NCBI GenBank assembly: GCA_934635545.1
Contig: CAKTZN010000029.1
Location: 1 to 13,206, forward strand
Source: an uncultured Oscillospiraceae bacterium
GTDB taxonomy: Bacteria; Bacillota; Clostridia; Oscillospirales; Oscillospiraceae
DNA length: 13,206 nucleotides
Direction: 5' to 3'
Shown here: positions 7,905 to 13,206 of the stretch, one piece after another
How positions within the stretch are numbered: position 1 is the stretch's first letter
Layout: each line of letters begins with the position of its first letter
The notes under the pieces: model-generated
Database searches by the model: none
What the model was told of the DNA's origin: nothing
Seen by the model: only the letters and a program-made list of their open reading frames with translations
Translations under genes and position numbers: made by a program

Positions 7905-9122
7905 TTATCCGATCACTTTGCCGTCGTACAGCTCCGCCGAGGTGACGATCACCTGGTCGCCCTGGCGCAGCATGGTGGAGTCCTCCTCCGCTGCGGCGTC
8001 CTTTACCAGCATGTAGCCGTCGCCCTGATACACCACCTGCACGGGCTTGAACTTGGCCCGCACGCCCAGCACGCAGTACACGCCGGTGACGCCGTCCTCG
8101 CTGACCCGCAGCGCCGTGGAGGGCAGCCGCAGCCCCTCATAGGTGCGCAGCACCAGCGTGGCGGCCTGATGCCGCATCAGGGTGGTCTGGGCGATGTATT
8201 TCTCGCTGCGCAGGATCAGCACCCGCTGGCCGTTCTCGCTGCGGGAGATGCTGTCGATGGTCATTTTCAGGTCGAAGTCCAGCCCCTTGGCGAACCGCAC
8301 CGTCACCGTGGAGCGGCCGCTGAGCTGCTCGGCCTGGGCGTCGGTGATGACGGCGGCGTAGTACCAGGTGTCGCCGTAGATCAGCTTGCCCACGTTGGCG
8401 GCGCTGCTGTCGGCGGCTTTGACGCTGCTTAGCTTGCCGGCCGTCACGTCGTCCTTCAGGAACTCCGGCGTCAGCACCGTTTCATAGCCGTCGCAGGCGG
8501 CGGAGTAGATGCCGGACTCCGGCGCGGTGATGGCCGTGCCGTTCAGCGACTGCTCCAGCTCCCGGATGGACTGCTCCGTGGCCTTGATGTCTGCCTCGAT
8601 CTCCTCCTGGGTGCCGGTGGTATAGTCCCGCTTCAGCACGGCGCTCTTCAGGGCGGACAGCTCCTCGTCGGCGCTGCTGTAATCGCCTCCGGCGATGGAC
8701 TGCCGAAGGGTCAGGATGCCGCCGGTGATGGTGGAGTCCAGCTTCAGCGCCGCATCGGGATCCAGGAAGGAGGTCAGCGAGAAGGAGAGCTGCTCCAGCT
8801 TCAGATTCAGTGCCTCAAGCTGCTCCACGCGGGTCAGCGCGCCGCTGTCGGGATAAGCCATGGCCAGCGTCTGGCCCTTGCCCACCCGTTCCCCCTCGGA
8901 CAGGGTGTGGCCCAGCGTCCCGGCGTCGGAGTGGAAAGTCTCCTCGCTGCGCACCAGATAGCCGTTCAGCTCCACGGTGATCTCCTCTGTGGAGGCGTAG
9001 ACCAGGGTGGTGTTGATGGGGTCGGAGAAATAGCGGTACGCCTGCACGGCGAAGTAGACCACCACCGCCGCCAGAATGACCGCCGATAGGATCTTGAAGA
9101 TAGGTGTGGAAGACGATTTCAT
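7905..9122 (-). CDS. HlyD-family membrane-fusion (adaptor) protein
   Basis: Predicted membrane-anchored extracytoplasmic adaptor, 405 residues from ATG 9122, which has an AAGGAGCGGG site. A single membrane helix lies at about 8-27 (ILSAVILAAVVVYFAVQAY), with the bulk outside. Residues about 46-90 and 195-215 look like the two halves of a lipoyl/biotinyl-like domain: GYLVRSEE (54-61), LSEGERVGKGQ (74-84) and ITAPESGIYSAACDG (198-212). Residues about 95-195 form a coiled-coil hairpin, and 245-405 are beta-rich with TALRVSEDGVTGVY (336-349). This is the HlyD plan, but no ABC or efflux pump gene is adjacent. It starts the operon with yggS, sepF and divIVA, 29 nt before yggS. The frame is open further upstream to 9233, but that extension runs into repeat sequence. 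Confidence 0.8.
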   Translation of the reverse strand: MKSSSTPIFKILSAVILAAVVVYFAVQAYRYFSDPINTTLVYASTEEITVELNGYLVRSEETFHSDAGTLGHTLSEGERVGKGQTLAMAYPDSGALTRVEQLEALNLKLEQLSFSLTSFLDPDAALKLDSTITGGILTLRQSIAGGDYSSADEELSALKSAVLKRDYTTGTQEEIEADIKATEQSIRELEQSLNGTAITAPESGIYSAACDGYETVLTPEFLKDDVTAGKLSSVKAADSSAANVGKLIYGDTWYYAAVITDAQAEQLSGRSTVTVRFAKGLDFDLKMTIDSISRSENGQRVLILRSEKYIAQTTLMRHQAATLVLRTYEGLRLPSTALRVSEDGVTGVYCVLGVRAKFKPVQVVYQGDGYMLVKDAAAEEDSTMLRQGDQVIVTSAELYDGKVIG

Positions 9123-9186
9123 ATCCCGCTCCTTGTGTGTCTGTGCGTGATTTGTGTGTTTGTACGGGCGTTTTGCGGATACCCTT

Positions 9187-9264
9187 GTAGGGGCGGGCGA
9201 CTCTGCCCGCCCGCCGGAAATGCACCGGGTCATCGTGCGGCGGGGTGAGGTTGCCCCGCCCTAC
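9187..9264. repeat. Palindromic repeat element A (inverted pair of hairpin units)
   Basis: Two 26-nt units in inverted orientation, 9187-9212 and 9239-9264, are separated by 26 nt. The left unit is GTAG then arms GGGCGGGC/GCCCGCCC around GACTCT. The right unit, read on the minus strand, is GTAG then arms GGCGGGG/CCCCGCC around an 8-nt loop. The spacer has TGCACC and GTCATCG, the latter shared with element C. It occupies the gap between hfq and the HlyD-like gene. It encodes no protein that I can see. Confidence 0.8.
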
Positions 9265-9287
9265 GGCGTGTTGCCGGTGGTCATTGC

Positions 9288-9313
9288 GTAGGGCGGCCTG
9301 CCCTCAGGCCGCC
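9288..9313 (+). repeat. Single hairpin repeat unit next to the hfq stop
   Basis: GTAG (9288-9291) followed by a 9-bp stem GGCGGCCTG/CAGGCCGCC around CCCT. It is one half of the element type seen at 9187-9264 and lies 4 nt beyond the hfq stop codon. It has no T-run on the minus strand, so it is not a standard terminator, but it could stabilise the 3' end of the transcript. Confidence 0.72.
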
Positions 9314-9317
9314 TCGC

Positions 9318-9554
9318 TTATTCGTCAGCCTCCGCCTCCTGAAAGCTCACCGCCTTCGCCGGGGCGATGGTGGAGATGGCGTGCTTGTAGATCACCTGCT
9401 GGCGGCCCTCGCTGTCCAGGATCACCACAAAGCAGTCAAACCCCGTGATGGTGCCCCGGAGCTGGAAGCCGTTCACCAGAAACATGGTGACGGGGATCTT
9501 ATGCTTCCGGGCCTGGGTCAAAAAGATTTCCTGTAAATTGTTTGTCTTCTGCAT
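9318..9554 (-). CDS. hfq: RNA chaperone Hfq
   Basis: Hfq is a hexameric Sm-like RNA chaperone that helps small RNAs pair with mRNAs. This 78-residue protein covers the whole Sm fold with almost no C-terminal tail, as usual in Firmicutes. Sm1 includes [20 protein letters not shown] (21-40) and Sm2 includes the highly conserved YKHAISTI (56-63), whose K57 and H58 bind uridines at the proximal pore. Q8 is present, and the rim stretch RKHK (16-19) keeps basic residues for RNA. Residue 41 is Cys in GFDCF, a position more often Asn or Gln. ATG 9554 has a perfect AGGAGG site. The gene lies 63 nt after miaA, in the classic miaA-hfq order. Confidence 0.96.
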   Translation of the reverse strand: MQKTNNLQEIFLTQARKHKIPVTMFLVNGFQLRGTITGFDCFVVILDSEGRQQVIYKHAISTIAPAKAVSFQEAEADE

Positions 9555-9591
9555 AGCGTCCTCCTATGTATCTTTTTTGTACGGACGCTAT
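9553..9591 (-). promoter_or_regulatory. Hairpin over the hfq ribosome binding site and start codon (candidate)
   Basis: On the minus-strand RNA, AUAGCGUCC (9591-9583) can pair with GGACGCUAU (9561-9553), a perfect 9-bp stem. The downstream arm takes in the last two G of the AGGAGG site (9565-9560) and the AU of the hfq start codon. The 21-nt loop contains AAAAAAGAUACAUAGGA, an A-rich run of the type Hfq binds. It could control hfq translation. No experiment or comparison supports this here. Confidence 0.42.
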
Positions 9592-9617
9592 CTCTATGGG
9601 ACAACCTCCGCCGTGAT

Positions 9618-10559
9618 TCAGCATAAACCACGGCTGTGGAGATATTCTGTCGCTTTTTGCAGACCCTCCGGGAAATTTGGATCGCGCTGCCAGCGTACCC
9701 AGAAAATATCCGGATTCCGCCGCAGCCACGTCAACTGCCGCTTGGCGTACTGCCGGGAGCGGAGCTTGACCTCCTCGATGGCCTCCTCCGCCGTGGCTGT
9801 ACCCTCTGCCACCGCCAGAAACTGCTTGTAGCCGATGGCCTGCAGGGCCGTGGCGTTATGGGGCAGACCGCCGGACAGCAGGGCTTCCACCTCCGCCAGC
9901 AGCCCCTGTTCCACCATGGCATCCACCCGGCGGTCGATGCGGTCCCGGAGATCCTGCCGGTCCTCGAAGTCCAGACCGATATACAGGGCTTCGTATTTGG
10001 GGGGCCGCTGCCGCTCCAGTTGGTCGTGCTCGGTGATGGTGCGGCCCGTCTCCTGCCACACCTCCAGGGCGCGGATGATCCGCTTTTCGTCCCGCAGGTG
10101 CAGCTTTTCCGCCGCCGCAGGGTCGATCTTCCGCAGTTCCTCCAGCAGCACGTCGATGCCCTCGGCCCGGGCACGGCGCTGCAATGCCTGCCGTATTTCC
10201 GTACCCTGCGACCCGGCGGCGAAGTCCGTCCCCCGGATCAGGGCGTCCAGATAGAGGCCCGTGCCGCCCACCAGCACCGGCAGCTTGCCCCGGCGCAGGA
10301 TATCCTGGACGCACGCGTCCGCCGCCTGCACATACCGGGCCACCGACCAGCTCTCCGCCGGATCGGCCACGGCCACCATGTGGTGGGGGATGCCCTCCAT
10401 CTCGTCGGGCGTGGGCGCGGCGGTGCCCACCGTCATGCCCCGGTAGAGCTGCATGGAATCCACGCTGACCACCTCGCCGTGGAAGCGCTTGGCCAGGGCC
10501 ACGCCCATTTTCGTTTTTCCGGTGGCGGTGGGGCCCACCACGCAAAGCACTGTGGCCAT
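9618..10559 (-). CDS. miaA: tRNA dimethylallyltransferase MiaA
   Basis: MiaA transfers a dimethylallyl group to N6 of A37 in tRNAs that read codons starting with U, giving i6A37, which MiaB can modify further. The protein is 313 residues, normal length. It has the P-loop GPTATGKT (9-16), then SVDSMQLYRGM (32-42) with the catalytic Asp D34, the GGTGLY motif (98-103), and the tRNA-binding C-terminal motifs ALQAIGYKQF (238-247) and RSRQYAKRQLTWLRRN (267-282). ATG 10559 has a TAGGAG site. It follows mutL by 17 nt and precedes hfq by 63 nt, so it is in the mutL-miaA-hfq operon. No missing residues were noticed. Confidence 0.97.
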   Translation of the reverse strand: MATVLCVVGPTATGKTKMGVALAKRFHGEVVSVDSMQLYRGMTVGTAAPTPDEMEGIPHHMVAVADPAESWSVARYVQAADACVQDILRRGKLPVLVGGTGLYLDALIRGTDFAAGSQGTEIRQALQRRARAEGIDVLLEELRKIDPAAAEKLHLRDEKRIIRALEVWQETGRTITEHDQLERQRPPKYEALYIGLDFEDRQDLRDRIDRRVDAMVEQGLLAEVEALLSGGLPHNATALQAIGYKQFLAVAEGTATAEEAIEEVKLRSRQYAKRQLTWLRRNPDIFWVRWQRDPNFPEGLQKATEYLHSRGLC

Positions 10560-10576
10560 TGAAGTTACTCCTAAAA

Positions 10577-12544
10577 TTACGCGCGCTTGAACATCTTCTC
10601 GATGTCGTATTTGCTCAGCTTATACTTCACCGGACGGCCATGGGGGCAGTACAGGATCTCGCCCGACTGCACCTTTTCCACCAGGGCCGCCAGCTCGGCG
10701 GCGCCGGTGGTCATGCCGGCCTTGATGGCGCTCTTGCAGGCCATGGTGTGCAGCAGTTCGTCCCGTGCGCCCTCCGGGTCGGCACGGCCCAGGGCCAGCT
10801 TCTGGGCCAGCTCCTCCAGCGTCACGGCGGCGTCCGCCGCCAGAATGTCCGCCGGTACCTCCCGGATCAGCACCGTGCCGCCGCCGAAGTCCTCGCACAC
10901 GAAGCCGAACTCCTGCAAAAGGGACAGGTTGTCCAGGGCGGCGGCGTAGGCCTCCGCCTCCAGCTCCACGGTGACGGGCGTCAGCAGCGGCTGGGCCATC
11001 AGGGGCTGGCGGCTGGCCTTCAGGGCGTCGAACCGCAGCCGCTCGTGGGCGGCGTGCTTGTCGATGAGCCACACGTTGTCATGGTCGTCTTCGCAGATGA
11101 TGTAGGTTTTCAGCACCTCGCCCACCATGCGCCACGGAGCCTCCTGCACCGGCTCCATGGTCTGCTGCTCCGGCTCCTGGGGCAGGGGGATGGCCTCCTG
11201 CACCGGCGCCGGAATGACTTCCGCCGGGGGCTCCGCCTTTTCGGGCGGAGTGATCTCATAGGTGCGGCCCGTCAGGGGCGAGGCCGTCACGATGGGCTGC
11301 TCCGGCTGGGCCGCCACGTCCCGGACGTAGACCGTCTCGACGCTGTGGGGCCGCTGGGCCATGGCGGGAACGCTGTCCGCCGCTTTGGCGGGCGCGCTGT
11401 CCCGGATGACGTTTTTCGTGGCCGGGGCGGCGGGATGGGAGACGAAGCTGCCCAGGGGCTTTTTCTCCTCCACAGGAGCGGCGGCCCTGGCCTTGAACTC
11501 CTGGGCGGTCATTTTCTGGAAAAATTCCGGTGCATTACCGGGTTTTTTGGGTGCTTTTTCCGCGTTTAACGCGTCCAGAATGGTGTAATATACCGCGTCG
11601 AACACAGCCTTGTCGGACACGAACTTCACCACCGTCTTGGCGGGGTGGACGTTCACGTCCACCATGTCCGCGGGCAGCGTCACATGCAGCACACAGCCGG
11701 GGAACCGGCCCTTGAGAAGCTGGTTCTTGTACGCCTCCTCCAGCGCCGCCGTCAGAAGCTGGGACTTGACGAACCGGTCGTTGACGAAGAACACCTGCTT
11801 GCCCCGGCTGCCGTGGCCGTTGAGGGGCTTGGTGACGAAGCCCTCCACCTTCACGTCGCCGCCGCTGCCGGAGATGGGCAGCAGGCCCAGGGCGAAGTCC
11901 CGCCCCATGGCGGCGTAGACGGCGGAGAGAAGCTGCCCGTCGCCGGGGGTGTGCAGCACCTCCTGCCCGTCACGGATCAGCTTGAAGGACACGTCGGGAT
12001 GGCTCAGGGCCAGATGCTGCACCACGCCGGACACGGCGGTGCCCTCGGCGCTGTCCTTCTTCATGAACTTCATCCGGGCGGGGGTGTTGTAAAACAGGTC
12101 GCGGACGCAGATGGTGGTGCCCTCCGGGCAGCCGGTGGGCTCCGTCTGGCCGGGGATGCCGCCCTCCAGATGGAGCGCCGCGCCCATGTCCTCGCCTGCG
12201 GAGCGGGAGAAGATGTCCACCCGGGATACGGCGGCGATGGCGGCCAGCGCCTCGCCCCGGAAGCCCAGCGTGCCGATGGCCGCCAGGTCGGCGGCGGAGC
12301 GGAGCTTGCTGGTGGCGTGGCGCAGGAAGGCGGTGGGAAGCTGCTCCGCCGGGATGCCGCAGCCGTTGTCGGTGATGCGGATATAGGTCAGGCCGCCGCG
12401 CTCGATCTCCGCCACGATGGCGGACGCGCCCGCGTCGATGGCGTTCTCCAGCAGCTCCTTCATGACGCTGGCGGGACGCTCCACCACCTCACCGGCGGCG
12501 ATAAGATCCGCCACATGGGGCGGCAAACATTGGATCTGCGGCAT
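10577..12544 (-). CDS. mutL: DNA mismatch repair protein MutL
   Basis: MutL links mismatch recognition by MutS to strand removal; in bacteria without MutH its C-terminus nicks the DNA. The protein is 655 residues. The N-terminal GHKL ATPase has ELLENAIDAGAS (30-41), DNGCGI (59-64) and GFRGEAL (94-100), with NTPAR (153-157). A Pro/Ala/Glu-rich linker spans about 330-470. The C-terminal domain has DKHAAHERLRFD (495-506), ACKSAIKAG (602-610) and CPHGRP (633-638), the metal-binding motifs of nuclease-type MutL. The start ATG 12544 has an AAGGAGG site and gives the usual N-terminus (MPQIQCLPPHVADLIAAGEV). The frame is open for 77 more codons upstream, through repeat DNA, which is not credible coding sequence. 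Confidence 0.97.
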   Translation of the reverse strand: MPQIQCLPPHVADLIAAGEVVERPASVMKELLENAIDAGASAIVAEIERGGLTYIRITDNGCGIPAEQLPTAFLRHATSKLRSAADLAAIGTLGFRGEALAAIAAVSRVDIFSRSAGEDMGAALHLEGGIPGQTEPTGCPEGTTICVRDLFYNTPARMKFMKKDSAEGTAVSGVVQHLALSHPDVSFKLIRDGQEVLHTPGDGQLLSAVYAAMGRDFALGLLPISGSGGDVKVEGFVTKPLNGHGSRGKQVFFVNDRFVKSQLLTAALEEAYKNQLLKGRFPGCVLHVTLPADMVDVNVHPAKTVVKFVSDKAVFDAVYYTILDALNAEKAPKKPGNAPEFFQKMTAQEFKARAAAPVEEKKPLGSFVSHPAAPATKNVIRDSAPAKAADSVPAMAQRPHSVETVYVRDVAAQPEQPIVTASPLTGRTYEITPPEKAEPPAEVIPAPVQEAIPLPQEPEQQTMEPVQEAPWRMVGEVLKTYIICEDDHDNVWLIDKHAAHERLRFDALKASRQPLMAQPLLTPVTVELEAEAYAAALDNLSLLQEFGFVCEDFGGGTVLIREVPADILAADAAVTLEELAQKLALGRADPEGARDELLHTMACKSAIKAGMTTGAAELAALVEKVQSGEILYCPHGRPVKYKLSKYDIEKMFKRA

Positions 12545-12607
12545 GGTTCCTCCTTGTTGGGTGTTGACGATAATCGTGTATATTACAAAAAGGCCTGATG
12601 GCCGGTC

Positions 12608-12691
12608 GTAGGGGCCGATGCCCACATCGGCCCACACGGTGTATGATAGCATTCCGGAATATAGCGGGACGATGTGGGCATCGCCCCCTAC
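12608..12691. repeat. Palindromic repeat element B (inverted pair of hairpin units)
   Basis: Two 26-nt units, 12608-12633 and 12666-12691, point toward each other across a 32-nt spacer. The left unit is GTAG then GGGCCGATG/CATCGGCCC around CCCA. The right unit, read on the minus strand, is GTAG then GGGGCGATG/CATCGTCCC around CCCA, with one G-T wobble. The mirrored GTAGGGG ends act as terminal inverted repeats. Length is 84 bp. It lies between mutS and mutL. Confidence 0.8.
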
Positions 12692-12692
12692 G

Positions 12693-12722
12693 GATAGGTA
12701 CGATAGAGATAGGTACGATAGA
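12693..12722. repeat. 15-bp tandem duplication
   Basis: GATAGGTACGATAGA occurs twice, perfectly, head to tail at 12693-12707 and 12708-12722. It fills most of the gap between repeat elements B and C. The sequence is AT-richer than its surroundings. Function unknown. Confidence 0.9.
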
Positions 12723-12727
12723 ATTGT

Positions 12728-12806
12728 GTAGGGGCCGACGACTCTGTCGGCCCTGTTGAGGGTGCGGTGCGTCATCGGTTGGGCGGACAGAGTCGTCCGC
12801 CCCTAC
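12728..12806. repeat. Palindromic repeat element C (inverted pair of hairpin units)
   Basis: Two 26-nt units, 12728-12753 and 12781-12806, are separated by 27 nt. The left unit is GTAG then GGGCCGAC/GTCGGCCC around GACTCT. The right unit, read on the minus strand, is GTAG then GGGCGGAC/GTCCGCCC around GACTCT. The loop GACTCT is shared with element A while the stems differ. The spacer shares GTCATCG with element A. Length is 79 bp. Confidence 0.82.
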
Positions 12807-12840
12807 GGAAGGGTGCAAGAAGAGCGGTGCGTGACCAGAT

Positions 12841-12865
12841 GGGCGGCCGCAAGGGCCGCCCCTGC
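12841..12865 (-). repeat. Single hairpin repeat unit next to the mutS stop
   Basis: GGGCGGCC (12841-12848) and GGCCGCCC (12854-12861) pair around GCAAG, followed by CTGC, the counterpart of CTAC in the other units with one change. The preceding 12826-12840 (GGTGCGTGACCAGAT) resembles the spacer of element C, so this looks like the right half of an element that lost its left half. It is 5 nt beyond the mutS stop. Confidence 0.65.
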
Positions 12866-12870
12866 GCAGC

Positions 12871-13206
12871 TCATTGCAGCTTGTTTTTCAATTCATACAA
12901 CAAATTCAGCGCTTCCAGGGGGCTGAGGGTGTCCACCTGCGTCCGGCGGAGCTGATCGATGACCGCGCTCTCGCTGAGGGCCTCCAGGGATACCTGGTCG
13001 CTCTCCACCGGGGCGGCGTGGGGCTTGCCTGCCTCGTCCTCCAGCTCCTGTAAAATGTGCCGGGCCCGGGTCAGCACCTGCTTGGGCAGGCCCGCCAGCT
13101 TGGCCACCTCGATACCGTAGCTGCGGTCAGCGCCGCCGGAGATGATCTTCCGCAGGAAGATGATATCCTCGCCCCGTGTGCGGACGGCGATGTTGTAGTT
13201 GCGGAC
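12871..13206 (-). CDS. mutS: DNA mismatch repair protein MutS, C-terminal end (5' part missing)
   Basis: MutS recognises mismatched and unpaired bases. Only the last 111 residues lie in the window; the start is beyond the right edge. The fragment begins [20 protein letters not shown], the beta-rich part of the ATPase domain that follows the Walker motifs, then [18 protein letters not shown] (24-41), a highly conserved helix-turn-helix segment at the dimer interface. The rest ([14 protein letters not shown], then an acidic/helical tail ending [13 protein letters not shown]) is the variable C-terminal helix region. The Walker A and B motifs and the mismatch-binding Phe are outside. MutL follows downstream on the same strand, as in many Firmicutes, but 326 bp away. 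Confidence 0.93.
   Translation of the reverse strand, partial: VRNYNIAVRTRGEDIIFLRKIISGGADRSYGIEVAKLAGLPKQVLTRARHILQELEDEAGKPHAAPVESDQVSLEALSESAVIDQLRRTQVDTLSPLEALNLLYELKNKLQ

Larger units (their letters stand above)
12545..12870. other. Gene-free gap between mutS and mutL, filled mainly by repeats
   Basis: This 326-bp gap has no believable gene. It holds repeat elements B and C, the 15-bp tandem duplication, the lone unit at 12841, and a short AT-rich stretch (12564-12592) upstream of mutL that could hold a mutL promoter. I see no clear -35/-10 pair with proper spacing on the minus strand. The frames open through it are there only because the repeats lack stop codons. Confidence 0.7.

Noticed and set aside
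9123..9233. N-terminal extension of the HlyD-like protein by 37 codons
   Set aside because: It enters repeat element A and would put a charged, low-complexity tail before the membrane helix. ATG 9122 has a good ribosome binding site.
12564..12592. AT-rich stretch upstream of mutL as a sigma-A promoter
   Set aside because: TAATAT on the minus strand resembles a -10 box, but no -35-like sequence lies at the right distance; it is too weak to call.
12587..12598. Short GGCC-TGAT-GGCC hairpin followed by a T-run on the minus strand, as a mutS terminator or mutL attenuator
   Set aside because: The stem is only 4 bp, too weak for a standard terminator, and the flanks do not pair.
12545..12775. N-terminal extension of mutL by 77 codons
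   Set aside because: It runs through repeat elements B and C and the tandem duplication. The ATG at 12544 has a perfect ribosome binding site and gives the normal MutL start.
9187..12865. CRISPR array made of the hairpin repeats
   Set aside because: Units alternate in orientation, differ in stem sequence and are separated by unequal gaps with shared spacer motifs; no cas gene is present.

Overview
The window looks like a chromosomal stretch of a GC-rich, low-oxygen-gut type Firmicute, most likely an Oscillospiraceae-like member of the Clostridia. The basis is the combination of SepF, DivIVA and YggS in one block, the order mutS-mutL-miaA-hfq, strong AGGAGG-type ribosome binding sites, GTG starts and high GC codon use. 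The assignment is inference from gene content; there is no rRNA or other phylogenetic marker here to settle it.

Positions 2-4918 (+ strand) hold the end of a transport operon. A two-domain energy-coupling-factor (ECF) ATPase, cut by the left edge, is followed by two half-size ABC transporters that probably form a heterodimer. A strong bidirectional hairpin terminator at 4946-4975 closes it, and two more hairpins fill the convergent junction up to the next gene.

Positions 5069-9122 (- strand; transcription runs right to left) hold an envelope-adaptor protein of HlyD type, then yggS, sepF and divIVA, closely spaced as one operon. It ends at a terminator at 5973-6002, after which comes a HAD-family phosphatase gene. 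This resembles the Bacillus ylm-divIVA division cluster, but without ylmG and ylmH and with the HlyD-like gene added.

Positions 9318-13206 (- strand) hold mutS (C-terminal end only), mutL, miaA and hfq: mismatch repair, tRNA modification and the Hfq RNA chaperone.

The two main intergenic gaps, 9123-9317 and 12545-12870, carry a family of small palindromic repeats. Eight copies of a unit of about 26 nt consist of GTAG (GCAG in one copy) plus a hairpin. Six are arranged as three inverted pairs of about 80 bp, and two are single units lying 4-5 nt beyond the stop codons of hfq and mutS. Stem sequences differ between copies but remain self-complementary. These covarying repeats, a 15-bp tandem duplication between two of them, and a hairpin that could cover the hfq start site are the most interesting non-coding signals. 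I see no tRNA, rRNA, CRISPR array, transposase gene or phage gene.
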